Notes under the pieces: generated by a model
What the model was told of the DNA's origin: nothing
Databases searched by the model: none
Seen by the model: the letters and a program-made list of their open reading frames with translations, nothing else
Translations under genes and position numbers: made by a program
Assembly: GCA_947561395.2 (NCBI GenBank)
Contig: OX387187.1
Location: 37,181,829-37,245,828 of the forward strand
Reading direction: 5' to 3'
Source of the DNA: Buxus sempervirens
Taxonomy: Eukaryota > Streptophyta > Magnoliopsida > Buxales > Buxaceae
DNA: 64,000 nucleotides
In this document: positions 24,682 through 36,900 of the stretch, piece by piece
Numbering within the stretch: the stretch's first letter is position 1
How the letters are laid out: the number at the start of each line of letters is the position of its first letter

Positions 24682-25512
24682 AGTTGCAGGAGACTTGAAG
24701 TACCGCTCATCTTCCCTCTCTCTCTCGTCCTGTGTGTTAGCCAGCACGAGAGCTAAGCATGCTATGATGTAACTTGGGTCGCTTAAATCCGAAAACAGAA
24801 TTTCCTAAACCAACTTTGGGTTGGATCATGGATGCTCGATTGGTTTGATTTTGGTTCTAAAACCCATAATTTTGGTTTTGGATTGACATCTGAACCGAAG
24901 AGAAATATTAAAAAACTTATTTAATAATGTGTTAAAATAACTAAACCTTTGAGTTTGGTTGGTTCGATTTTAGGGTTTTTAATTAAATTTAGATTTGATT
25001 TTCTGGTTGGAGAGTTTGGTTTTCAATTAGGTTTAGTTAGGTTTTGAGCTGAACGTCAAGAGCCTTAGTTTAGTTTTGGGTTGATCTCACGTCGGATCAA
25101 ACCGAACCTATTAACAGCTTTACTCCACGCCAACTCAACAGTTTTCAGTTTTCGCTGGCAATGCAATCCGTGTAAAAAACCAATTCTTACCTCCATGTAA
25201 CAACCGGGTCAAGTTAAAACCCGATTTCACTTAGACATCTTGTTTTAAACCGGTTTATAGAGAGATTAAAGTATGAAAAAGAAAAATCAATATACTATTA
25301 CAACCAGATTGAAAATTATGGTTCTTTGGAATCATCCCTTTATAACATCCGAAAATACAAGTAAAAACAACTACACTTATTGCTTAATCTGTCCTAAACC
25401 AATCCCAACGAAAGGAAAAAGAACTACTACCTATGAAGAATAAGGGCATTAATATAATAAAAAGGTACAAATACAATCAGGGGAACCATGGAATGCTTGT
25501 GTTTTTGGTTTT
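24682..25512. other. spacer upstream of the GTPase gene
   Basis: This 0.8-kb stretch holds the promoter and 5' UTR of the GTPase gene and the 3' flank of the expansin-like gene. Minus-strand codons upstream of the chosen ATG are open for a while (24747-24682) but start with GTG. From about 24830 to 25100 the sequence is rich in ggttttgg and ggtttggt phrases, a low-complexity pattern like parts of the LTR at 18324-21243. No coding region is seen. Confidence 0.45.
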
Positions 25513-26863
25513 TCAGTTCACTTGTATTCCTGAGTCATATATGTCTCCTGCTTTCCAGCCTTGAGGTATGTTGTTAACCGGCACCACCCACGTCTCGTCG
25601 CCACCTTCAGTGTCACTTAAAAGCATCCTTATAGACAATGGCCCGCTCGGAGGTGAGCCCGTCGCCCATACGGCTCCATGGCTTCTATCCAACAGCTTAC
25701 ACTTGGAGTTTTGAGTCTGTGTACACCAAATGGTTAAAAAAAATGGTTCAGTAGCAGTCTTTGATTCATTTCATTTTCATGCCATGGCCTAGTTAACTAG
25801 TTGTAGTAGCAATAGTTTTCTGATGACAAGCTGTTTGAACATAACTGAACTTCTTATGACAAAATATGAAATTGATGATCAAGGTATAGGATAAATTAAC
25901 CAGCATCCCAACACCTCCTTTGACAAATTGCTTACAGATTTCACACTTAGTTGATATTGCATACTAATTGAATGGGATCAAGCTATACCTCACAAAGTTG
26001 GACAGCACTGACATCCATCTTGCCTTGTTGATACCATATAACAAAGGCAAAGTAATAAGGGTAGTTGCTGCTGTCATCAATCTTAAATGTGATGTTCTTG
26101 TTTGGGTAGCTGCATGAAACACTGAAACAGAACAACCCTAACTCAGTTATATATCATTGTCTATATGTTTGAGTCCTCTTAATCTGTTTTGAGTTTTATG
26201 ATCTTATGTTATTGATCTTACCGTCTGTATTCGATGTCGATGGTACCAAATGCTAATAGAGATGTGGCTGAGTCACTGGTCTGAGCCATCTTCGAGAAGG
26301 CGTGTCTGCTAAGAATGAAATCGGTTAGATGACCTGAACCTTGGTCAGTGATGACCACAGTTACTCCCTTGTCTGAGCAATAGTGACTGTTGGTGCATCT
26401 CACCTGGTAAAGCAACACAAGTAGCCCAAAATTCAGTACTTTCCACAAGAAACAGTAACCAATTTGCTCTTGTTATCCATGTCAATGAGTTATATTTTTA
26501 CCTGGTAGCAGGCACCACATCCTACACCATTCCTATATAGATCCGATGCCGCCGATACATCTCCACCATTAATTGTTGCTCCAAATGAACCAAACTCACA
26601 TGCTCCAGCTGCATTTCAATAAGAAAGGATATTAAGTAAGCAAAGATGCTGCATAGCAAGTAATTGGAACATCCAAATATCATGATATCCCTTTATTTTT
26701 TGTTTTTGGTACTCTCACTTTCTGTTCCCTTTTCATCAGAGTTTGGGTAATAAGCTGCTCGCGAATGAGTGAAGCAGTCGCTACACGTCGCAGCATCTGT
26801 TGGGGTTTGCCTGAGAAGCAGAGAGACAAGGAGGAACATAGAAGGAACAAGAGAAACAGCCAT
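25513..26863 (-). CDS. EXLB1: expansin-like B protein, 5 exons
   Basis: Exons on the minus strand: 26863-26719, 26608-26502, 26403-26222, 26121-25989 and 25716-25513. All borders are GT-AG and the product is 256 residues. A hydrophobic signal peptide (about 1-24, [17 protein letters not shown]) is followed by a six-stranded double-psi-beta-barrel-like domain (about 28-150) with expansin cysteines ([18 protein letters not shown]) and a C-terminal group-1-pollen-allergen/CBM63-like domain (about 165-250) ending [18 protein letters not shown]. The catalytic-type HFD motif of alpha- and beta-expansins is replaced by TDFILS (111-116), the mark of expansin-like proteins. The protein is secreted and presumably acts on the wall, but expansin-like proteins have no proven loosening activity. 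A TATA box lies about 80 bp upstream of the ATG. The gene follows the GTPase gene in the same orientation. Confidence 0.93.
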
Positions 26864-26940
26864 TGCAGGACAAAAAGAAGAAAATATGGTAGTAATGAAG
26901 GATGTGAGAACTCGTGATAGTAAGGGACACAAGGCTTGTA

Positions 26941-26950
26941 GTATTTATAG
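26941..26950 (-). promoter_or_regulatory. TATA box of the expansin-like B gene
   Basis: The minus strand reads CTATAAATAC here, a strong plant TATA match, 78-87 bp upstream of the ATG at 26863. That spacing leaves a short 5' UTR of about 50 bp. Confidence 0.65.
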
Positions 26951-28795
26951 GGATCTGATGAGCTCTCCTTCTTTAGTTTGGTAAGAGTTGGAATTTGACA
27001 TTCTGTTAAAGAGATATGTATGAATGGAATGTTTTTGCTTATCTTCAAGGAAGGGGCTGCTACCAACCTCTTTGGACTTTTGCCCACCTTATCTCATTCT
27101 AACATATACATCTTTCCGTTGTTCTTTTACTTTCTAAGTCAAGAACTGTTTATATGGTCATAGATATCAACTTCTATATGGTAGTCATCAAATAGAAAAA
27201 TTTTAACAGGTTTGTCAAGAGAATTCATGATCATATGGTTGAAATATACCTAGTTTGAGTTATTGATTCATCTTATCAATTACGCAGCGTATTGATGACG
27301 ACATATCGTAGTTTTGACCCAAACTTGCCTAACAGAAAGAATAGAAAATGTAACTGTGAAGATTTGGACTGGTTTTACTATAAAGATTAGCTGCTTTTTA
27401 ATGAGAAGCACACAATGGTTTTGCTTGAGGTGGAAGGTCAGTTTGGTGGTTGTGCACCAGATAGGCTAATTTAGGCATTCTTTTGCATCCCCACTTGGGG
27501 TCATAATCACATAAGAGATTTGAATAATTGGCTTGTTGAATGTTGAAGCTAAAGGGAAACATTCCCATCATTTTTAGAGATCTGTTGCCCTTTTGTGCTG
27601 CAAAATATAGTACTAATCCATTGAAATGGGCCCTAAAGTGTTGCTTAGTTTTGTTTTTACCTTTTAAATAATCATAGGTAGTTAAATATGAAAGCTTCAG
27701 AGCTTGCTTGTTTCTCAACTCGGTTAGATTAGATTGGCTGATTGCGAACTAGGATACCACATGGACGACGCGAAAAGGACAATGGGATAGAGCTTCATGA
27801 AAGCTGATGGCACCACATCAGCCATGACATGGATACCATTTTAGGGGCTGAAAACCCCACCATATGCTTGTCACAGTCATTAGAAATAGTTAGGAACTGT
27901 CTGGTATTTGTATATATCAAAATTCTATGGCATTGATGCTTGTCCCTTTCAGGGACATTGTAACAAGCCGGTTTACTCAATGAAAATAGAAATAGAGGGA
28001 AGAAAAAATTTTAAGGGACCAACTGGAGGTCTAGGTACTTTTGTAGAACCTGAGAGAACATGGATGTTATCAATTCTTTGAAGTAACTTCTTAGTTGATG
28101 AGGGTGCAGATGGACAGAGCTGTGCTAATGGGCATCCAAGCCACTCCCTTCAAAGAAAGTAGGAACTGGCCTACTAAGGGCCAGGGCTTAGGCATAATTT
28201 TATTTTAAAGTTGGAAGTTTCTAGCTCAGAGGAAGTTTCTAGCTCAGAGATAGTTGCCTGGTCCAGATACTTAGTATTATGTGGGCTTCGGCTATATTTT
28301 TTTAGCCCATGATAAGTTGGACCAAGCTTGAGTTCCATGGTTTGTGACTCTTCTCGGATTAGGCATCACGTTTATGAGGCCCAAGTGTGACCCCTAATAA
28401 GCTGCACTCACGAGTTCAAGGTAATTTTTATGCAGTGTCGTAGAACCCCACATGAAAGTGAAGGTCTATATATATAAGCTTCTAACTCCTTGAAGCAACA
28501 AGGACTTTTGGGTTAAAACTTATGAATAGAGCCATAAGGCCCGATGAGCGAAATCGAACAATATCATTGCTGATGGGATTAGGACATTACACTTGAGATG
28601 TCGGAAATATAAGTTGTAACTTTATCATGACTTTGTAGTAAAATTCTCTCTCTCTTGTAGGCTTATGCACAATGCCCCAACCATGTAAAATGTGTTTGTA
28701 CAATTTTACATTCTTTCTTTGTCATGTCATGGTTTTATATTCAACATAAGCTCAATATAATCAGACATGCACCATATATATTAAAAAAAAAAAAA
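26951..28795. other. spacer upstream of the expansin-like gene, with a possible LTR relic
   Basis: No coding region is convincing. Between about 28120 and 28620 the text looks transposon-derived: it has an 18-bp tandem phrase (ggaagtttctagctcaga, at 28213 and 28231) and an acaatatcattgctgatggg...ttaggacattac phrase that I recall from ends of plant LTR elements. I could not define termini or a target duplication. Confidence 0.4.
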
Positions 28796-29196
28796 GGATA
28801 TTTTCAGCTTAATCCCTTAAGATTCCAAACAATCCTAGTCTTCCCCTTGAGGTTTTTGAAATACTAGTTGACCACTTTGCGGTTTGTTGTGTGTAATAGT
28901 CTCTCCCTTCTAATTTTGATAGTAATATTGATGAGGTGGCAAGAAAGAAAACATATATTGATTATTTTACCCCCTAATAGCATTTTTTTTTACTCAAGGC
29001 ATAAATAAAACTTTTTAATTTCAAATGTAAATAAGAGGGACAAATTTGTCATTAACATTTCATTAACTATGGTTCTAATTGTCAAATCTCTAAAAGAGGG
29101 AGATTGCTAAGCACATAAAATCTTAAGGTGGTAAACTAATATTTTAAAAACCTCAGGGAAAAAGTGTGATTGTCGAAACCTTAACTGTAAATATCC
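28796..29196. mobile_element. MITE with long terminal inverted repeats, 401 bp
   Basis: The left end reads GGATATTTTCAGCTTAATCC and the right end, reverse-complemented, GGATATTTACAGTTAAGG. Inside, CCCTTGAGGTTTTTGAAATA matches CCCTGAGGTTTTTAAAATA in the other arm, and similarity continues for roughly 100 bp. Both flanks are A-rich, so I cannot set the target duplication. Long arms and no ORF suggest a Mutator-like or related non-autonomous DNA element. Confidence 0.7.
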
Positions 29197-29789
29197 ACAC
29201 AAAAAAAGGCCACATGTTGTTCCCTACAAGGTTTTTTAAATAATCCAAATTCAGTTACACAATTCTTAATAATTATGACCTAATGATATTTTTTTAAAAT
29301 AGCCGAGAATCAATATTATTTTACTGAATAATATTGTCCATAAAATGTTTCTCCTAAAAATACGCACAAAAGACTTGAAAGCACTTTTGTCACTCGGTTT
29401 GTTAGGTTCGCTTGGAGGGTATTTTGAAAGAAACTTTTTCTCAACAGTAAAACGACACTGATTCTTAGATATTTTTTAAAAAAAATTATTTGTTCTAAAC
29501 TACCAAGAATTGGATGATTGAACCTGAATTACTTTGAAAAAGTATTACTTAATACCAATTTTCCGAAAGAGAAAAACAAGCAGGCGTTGCCAGAGCATTC
29601 CCACAAAGAAAAGACCAACTTGGCTTTTGACTCCTCACGGTGGGCCTAACTGCAGCTGCCCGATCATATGTAAAAACGCAGGCCTTTCAATTCAATTCCA
29701 GTTTTCTATTCTGAACAAACCGAATAAACCGAATCTTTTCCAAAGGCAGGAAAGGAGGAGGAAGAGTTCAAGAGAGTCGAGAGACTACA

Positions 29790-29792
<3 letters not shown>

Positions 29793-29850
<58 letters not shown>
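29793..29850 (+). repeat. CT microsatellite upstream of the SGPP start codon
   Basis: About 24 CT units are followed by a TT interruption and four more CT units. The tract ends 47 bp before the ATG at 29897, so it is probably in the 5' UTR or core promoter. CT/GA tracts at this place are common in plant promoters. Confidence 0.85.
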
Positions 29851-29896
29851 ATTTAATATTCTCCGAGAGATTCGGGTTCTTTTCATCTACTTTCCT

Positions 29897-32800
29897 ATGC
29901 CCTCTCTTGGGTCTCTTCATCTGCGTCACAACCATTGTCGCCTTTTCTCTGATCTCCCCAAAAAACCCCATCTCTCTAAAAGATTTTTCACAAGAAATCT
30001 CCGTAAACTAGCTTTTCTCCCTACTACGATGTCGATTTCGTCATGCGAGAACTCAGTGGAGAGGTATGCATGCACTTACCATGCTTGATTTCGTGTTCTC
30101 TGTTGTTGTTTTAATGACTGTTTTGATCTGGGTAAATCGTATCCGGTTCTTTGTTTCTAGATGTACTACTCTAGAAATTTCAAGTTTTGTATTTTATGCT
30201 ATTTTTGGTCTTTATTTAGCTCTGTACGTGTATTTTTTCTGGGAATGCTGATGTTTGTATCCATTTTTTCTTTGGGCAAATCTGTTGTTTGTTTTCCTTT
30301 GAGAAAGTTTTGTTCTCTGGATTATCTTTGGTTTGATTGCTTGTGTTGTAGACCCCTGAGTGGGAAACATGAGAAGTATGTGCTCAATGCTCAAATGGGG
30401 TCAAGTGATTGCACCCAATTATTTTCTGGCTCTGATATTCTGGAACCCTTATTTTTCATTATAGATGTTCAAACCCATCTGAGTTTTTCTCGGAAGTAAT
30501 AGTTTCTACACAAGCTTAAGTGCTTTCTAATTCATTTATTTATGGTGTTGATAGATATGGATTACTTAATGAGACTTTCTGTTATTAATTGATTAATAAA
30601 ATGGTTAATTGTATGATATTCAGCTACTTAATAATTTTGTAGAAAGGTAATGCTGATCATCTTCATTAATTAGCATTCTTTAGATACATTAGTTGCAAAT
30701 AACAGTTTCTAAAACCAACTCCTACAGATAAGAAAAAGAAGAAGAAGAAAAAAAGATAGGGAAAATGGAAAAAGTAAAGAGAGAGATCATCTATTTTCTG
30801 ACCCCTATTGTTATTTTATTGAGATCCCCTTTATATGTATGACATCATCTCTTTTCTGGCCCCTATTTATTAGAAGATAATTATAATGAATTTAATAACA
30901 ACAAGGACATAAATGCCTCTTTCAACAAAAGCAAATGGAAGATATAAATTATATTTATCAATAACAATATCTAGTAGATATCTTGAAAAGAGTGGCACGA
31001 AAGATCCAATTACATGGATGACTTCATTTAAAATTTATATACATTTAGAGTGAAGTGTCTTCTAAGTTTCTAACCTACCTTAAGTCATTGGCTCTTTGCG
31101 TTCTAGCAGCTCCTTCCTCACAATTAACTACCTGAGCTTCCTAAATGTATTCCGATCTCTGATTTTCACTAACTACTATTCCATGTTGGTCTTTTTGTTC
31201 ACTCTTTTTGGGCACCTAAAGTTTGTTCAATGGTTGTATGAAACCACTTACTTGTAAAGTTACATACATATTATGGATTACATTTTCTTGTTTGGGAAAC
31301 AACATTTTCCATTTGGAATTTAGTAAATCATATTTTTAAAGGATGTGAGTCAGTAGTTTATGGATGACAGGAATTAACTCCGCAAACTGGTTTTGTTTTT
31401 AAAGTGGTATATGCTTTTCAATTTATGCGTTATTTTTAAATGCTGCTGATTTTTTTTCTTTCTTACAAGTTTTTCAACATTAAATTCATTTAATGGCCTG
31501 AATCTGCTAAGAAATTGTGAAAAATTAGTATGTCAGTTCATGTTTTATCTCTACCTATATAGCTGAAGAAGTGAAGATAAAATCAATTTCTTTGTACGTT
31601 GAACTTTTGTTTTCAATATCTATCAAAATGCTAACAAAAAGGCACAAATAATTGGTTTTTAAAATATGACTTGCTATTATCTCAGTTATTTCTGGCACCT
31701 GCTCACTTCAAGATTGCGATTTTCTTTGTTGGATTTGGAAATTCTGTGTCTGACTTTTCTAGTTTTGTGCTTTAGCTTGAATCACGTTAGGGATTTTCTT
31801 GATGTCCATATATTACACCTTCATTTCTTTGCTTGCTGAACATATGACCTTCCACATTTTCTTGACCTTCTGTAGAATAAAAAATTCTTTTTAAATATTG
31901 CTAGTTGCGGCACATAACACTATGTCATGGTTTATAACAAGGATGACATCTTCGTCCTGGTCTTCTTTACTTATGCTGGTTTCCATGATTCTTGTGTTGA
32001 TATATCTCTGTTCATCTAATCTCTATCATTGACTTTCTGTATGGACATGCCTGCTTGTCGGGTTTTCTCGTATCATTGCTCAACACCGATTTCATGACAC
32101 TCATAGACATGGGCTGCATCATTAGAGAAACAATGGGGTCATTTTTATCCAGTTAGTATTAATTATTGCCTTCATTTTCTGCAAGCAGCAAATGTTCTCT
32201 ATCTGGTCTTGCTCCTCTAGAAGCGATATTGTTCGATATTGATGGGACATTGTGTGATTCTGATCCAATCCATTACTTTGCATTCCGCGAAATGCTTCAA
32301 GAGGTACTGGCCCTTTTACAGCTTACATTTAGGTCCCATGTGCTTCAGAGTATCAATTAATACTGGAGTGTGTTGCAGATAGGTTTCAATGGCGGGGTCC
32401 CCATAAATGAGGAGTTCTTCATTGAAAATATTAGTGGTAGGCATAACGAGGACATCTGTAACATCCTTTTTCCTGATTGGGATATCCAGAAAGCCATTAA
32501 ATTTGTGGATGATAAAGAGGCCATGTATAGGAGGTAACCTTATCACCCATTCACAAGTAGTTTCTCCCAGCTACATTACCTAATTTTTATTTTTATTTCT
32601 ATCGATCTACAGATTGGCATCAGAACAGTTGAAGCCTGTAAATGGCCTTCACAAACTGTGCAAATGGGTTGAAGAACATGGATTGAAGAGGGCTGCAGTA
32701 ACTAATGCTCCGAGACTAAATGCTGAGCTCATGATTTCAGTTTTAGGACTTTCTGATTTTTTTGATGTTCTTATTGTCGGGAGTGAATGTGATCGAGCAA

Positions 32801-33152
32801 AACCATTCCCAGATCCCTACTTGAAGGCTCTTCAAATGCTCAAGGCATCCCATAACCACAGTTTTGTTTTCGAGGTTTGCCATCCTCCCAAATTATTTTT
32901 CAGGAAGTTATGTTTCTTGAAATTCACCTAATTTAGCTCTCTCTCTCTCTCTCTTTTGGTTAGGATTCTGTGTCAGGGATAAAAGCTGGGGTGGCAGCAG
33001 ATATGCCAGTTGTGGGTATTACTACAAGGAATCCTGAACAATTGCTAATGGAAGCTGGGGCCACCTTCCTTGTTAAGGATTTTGATGACCCAAAATTGTG
33101 GAAGGAATTAGAAGAGCTGGAAAGAGCATCAGCAACAACAGTTGCCCCTTGA
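29897..33152 (+). CDS. SGPP: HAD-family sugar/glycerol phosphatase, SGPP-like, 5 exons
   Basis: Exons: 29897-30063, 32189-32303, 32379-32533, 32613-32874 and 32964-33152; GT-AG borders; 295 residues. It has the four HAD motifs: I ILFDIDGTLCDSD (nucleophile D72, acid D74), II AAVTNAP (T176), III AKPFPDPYLKAL (K209) and IV VFEDSVSGIKAG (D234 after E233). A cap domain lies between motifs I and II. The family dephosphorylates small sugar phosphates and polyol phosphates; Arabidopsis SGPP (At2g38740) is the form I recognise. The first ATG (29897) adds 44 residues rich in H, R, K and S before MSISSCENSVES, where the Arabidopsis-type N-terminus starts. The extension looks like a transit peptide, so two products with different locations are possible. 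Intron 1 is 2.1 kb. The gene converges on DRP1. Confidence 0.93.
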
Positions 33153-33981
33153 AAAGTGCAATGGTTAATACAATACCAGGCATAATCAGAACTTTAGGTG
33201 GTTATTATATTGAGGATGAGCTCTTAAGAGCCTTTGGCTTCCTGCTGATAATGATTTAATAACAGTTGATTGTTCAGATAACAATCCCAAGAAATTCTTT
33301 GGAGGTTTTTCATTGTTACAATACAATTTAATTCTTAAATATTAATGGCGTAATAGTTGTAACAAGTGCTTCTGGTAGTCTCTGTTTTTCTGGGTTGAGT
33401 TTGATATCTAAAAAGTCACATAATTACAGGTACTTCTTGGGGGATGGTTTTTGTTATTCAATTGACACCAAATCAAAGGAAAATTATTGAGGGGAAGTGA
33501 TTTTGGGGTCAAACAAGTTTCACACTGGGCATTGATTCTACAAAAAGCAATGGTTTTAAATTGACTACAATTGCTTCCCCTCTCACCAAGGTGAAATACA
33601 AGTTTGAGTTACTTATAAGCATCTCTTCAACACAAGAGCATAGTGAATCATTTTATTGATAAGTATTAATGATGTTCACCTTTTTCTCCCCCTATTAATA
33701 AACATGAAACTGGAAATGAAGGCAAAGCTTCAAGATCACATAAACTAAATCAGTGGTAAAAAGAAATTACAAAGATACATGCAACTCTTGATCTCAAAAG
33801 AGATTCAAGAAAATCTATACATAAATATGTGAAGATCAATCTACCATCCCCATCCTAAAATATGAATATCATCACATCACTAAAAGAATCTGTAATGGTC
33901 ATCGGCCCAGCAAAGTTGAAATGGATCAGAAACTTCACGAGCGTTGTCTTCCTTCAGATATGGTACACATTGTCATTGATC
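33153..33981. other. convergent 3' spacer between SGPP and DRP1 genes
   Basis: The 0.83-kb stretch lies between two stop codons facing each other and should contain both 3' UTRs. I see no repeat, RNA gene or coding ORF in it. Confidence 0.6.
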
Positions 33982-36900
33982 TCATCTGGTCCACGACACG
34001 GAATCAATCTCATCCCTTGCCGCCTTGTATAGCTCAAGTCTCTTTGCACATTGCTGCCTCCTCTCCATCAATGATGGGTCCTCATCCAGCAATTTTGCAA
34101 GCTGCTTTCCCTGCAGAATGGATATCAAAGCAAATCAAGTCAATGGAAGAGTCTCCTAAACTAACTATTGGGAGAGAGAAAGAGGGAGAAGCGATTCAAG
34201 ATTACCTCTTTCTTTCCTACTTGTGTATAAAAGTGGTCAAGCAATGACCGTTTAGCCTCCCTAACTTGGCAATATACTACTGCCTTTGGAATAGAGTTTT
34301 TGAGTGTATCCGAAACCATATGCACATAAGAGGAAACATTTGACCCTATTCTTCTGAAGTGGCCCTCAGTGTATCGATCCACAGTGGAGGTAGCTGGGTT
34401 TCCTCCCTTCTCCACTTCCTGGGGAAGCTTCCGGAAGAACTCTACAGTCAGATATGAGGATTCCATGTCTACCAGTCGAACAGCTGTTTTCTTTCCATCA
34501 TCACGGAACCCTTCCAAGGCTTCATAGGCAGCAGCTGCTAATTCAGCTTGAAGTGTAGGAAAGCGCTTCAGTTCCTGTTCCATGTAAGATCATCCATACC
34601 ATTGTTTGACTACTCAAAAACTTTATTTCAAATTACCAGAAAATTGAAGTGCTTTTACTCTTCTTCTACTTCAAAAATCATATCTTTGTTTCATCACCCA
34701 AGAGCTAATACCCTAATTACAATGGCACTAACATATGAGTTCTCTAAAGTCTCACCTGTGTTTCTCCTACGGACTTCCTCACAAGCTCCTTCAGGATGAA
34801 GTGGACCTGCAATAGAAGTTTATGGTGAATCAAATTTTTAATGATTAGATCTTTCAGATACCTCTTTCCCAAAAAATTAAGTTGGGACAGAAAAAGAACC
34901 CAACAGCATCTCCTAGATAGGAACAAGACTTCACCAAATAGGAAAGCTATACATGATAACAGCAGGGAAATATAATTGTAGAAAAGAAAACTTACAGCAT
35001 CAACTGAAGCTTCAGCTGGACCTCTGAAATAATTCAATGCTCCCTCAATGAGGCGCCGATAACCTTGCTCTGGGGCAATCAGATGGGGTTGGTAACCATC
35101 TGCCTCTGAAACAACTTTCCTCACATTCTGCAGAGATAGATGGCGGTCAAGTGGAAGTTTCCTCAAAGCAGCGGGGAGCTGGTTGTCAAAAACTCCATAT
35201 ATCCGATCCCCGCCAGGGCGCCTGAAATAGAAAATGGCATTCAAAAAAGAACATGATAATTAAAAATGTCTAGTCCAAAAAAGGCACAAAAACTGGACAT
35301 ATATTTGCTGTTCCAAGTATGGCCAGATATGTTTAGTTAATCGTGGTTGGCATTTAAAGATTATAATATCATAAATGATGACTATGAGCATTTGAAAAGA
35401 AACATTAGGTCTGAAATGTATGATAAAACTAGCTTCCTATTGCATTTTTGGGCTTGTCCTTGGGGTGAGGCAGTCTCTAAAAGTACGTAGAACCGCCGGG
35501 TGGAGAGATTGGAAAGGATGTCCTTTCAACAGGGAAAAGGGTAAAGCAGATCAAAAATACTTTGGACGATTTGCGAACTTACAACTTTTTTGTTTACTCA
35601 GAGCATTGTTTTAATTGCTCACTTGATTCAAGGAGTCAGCTTTTTAAGACAATTGAAAACTTGGTCTATGGCTAATTCAGTTGTCAGAATTAACTTGATG
35701 AATTTTTCAATATAAGTTTCGAGAATAAGAAAGCATCTCAAGTTTTACTACAAAATGAATGCACATAATCAAGGAGTTCTAGTGAAGTCAATAGTTTTTG
35801 AGTTCACAAACTACATTGATTTTCCAGGATCTTTGGAGAGGAATTTCTGTCGTAGTAAAATTTGGGGAAATATCTTCCCATTCTGCTGAGTTTTATGCAT
35901 AAAAGGTTTGCTTCTCTCAGGGGCGAAAAAACAAAAAATTAAAAACCTACAAAAACCAGCATATAAGTTCATAAAAGCTAATCTCTCATGGTTATACATT
36001 GTTGAGTGCCTAAAGGCTAATCTCTCAAAGAACCAGCTCAAACATATAAAATAATGTCATAACTTTAAGGTACATTCTAAATCATGATATCAATGCCTTA
36101 AAGACAACGGCAATAATACCCTGATAAATCAGCTTTGATAGTGCTTGCATATACCAGTCAGCATAAAATCCTTATATGATGGTATTCACAGCAAAATGTA
36201 CACCACACACACACACATGTATGATATAAAATAGCAAATGCAACATTACTTTTGCAAGAATTTAAAGTTATAGAAATTTAAAAATATTTTAAATAATGCA
36301 AGCATAAAAAGTATTCTGGTGAGCAGAAAAAGTACGTAGTGTTTACCCTCCATCAAGATGCTCCTTGAATATCCGGTCAAATGCACGACAAAGTTCTAAA
36401 ATAGTGTACAATTGAGCCTGAAATACACAGATGAGACGGTTTAAGTTATAAATCAAACCATATAATATCTGATTCACAATGAGAGAAAAGCTTCTCACCC
36501 CAGCGTCAACAGCAACAGGCCTACCAAGGTGGTCCATCTCAGCTTCAAGTTCGTCAATGTTTTTATTTATCGAGGATGTGATACTTGGTATCTGAGCCCT
36601 AATTACAGATTCCAGGTGCTGAAACGAGACCAGTTCATATAAGAATTTATTCTTAAAATCCAATTGAAAGATTAAAGTGCAAATAAGATAAAAGAGCAAT
36701 TATACCCTTGATAGAAGTTTTGCAAGATACTCTGAACCCATTTTGCTGGCTAAGTGTGCATAATCAGGACTAGTAGCAAAATACTCTCGCTCCCTACGCC
36801 GAGCAGCAATCATGTCGACATTTTTATTTATATCAGCTTGGGAACGGTTTACAACACCAACCCAAGGTTGTTGCAGCCGATAAGATCTTCCTTCAAGAAC

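Noticed and set aside
24682..24747. GTG start for the PDE318-like protein
   Set aside because: The frame is open, but there is no ATG and no reason to assume a non-AUG start; kept only as an open question.
29534..29896. Longer N-terminus of SGPP through the CT repeat
   Set aside because: The frame is open but reads as Leu-Ser repeats from the microsatellite; the region is more likely promoter or 5' UTR.
32316..32546. 76-codon minus-strand ORF over SGPP exon 3
   Set aside because: It is an antisense shadow of an exon with clear HAD-family coding on the plus strand.
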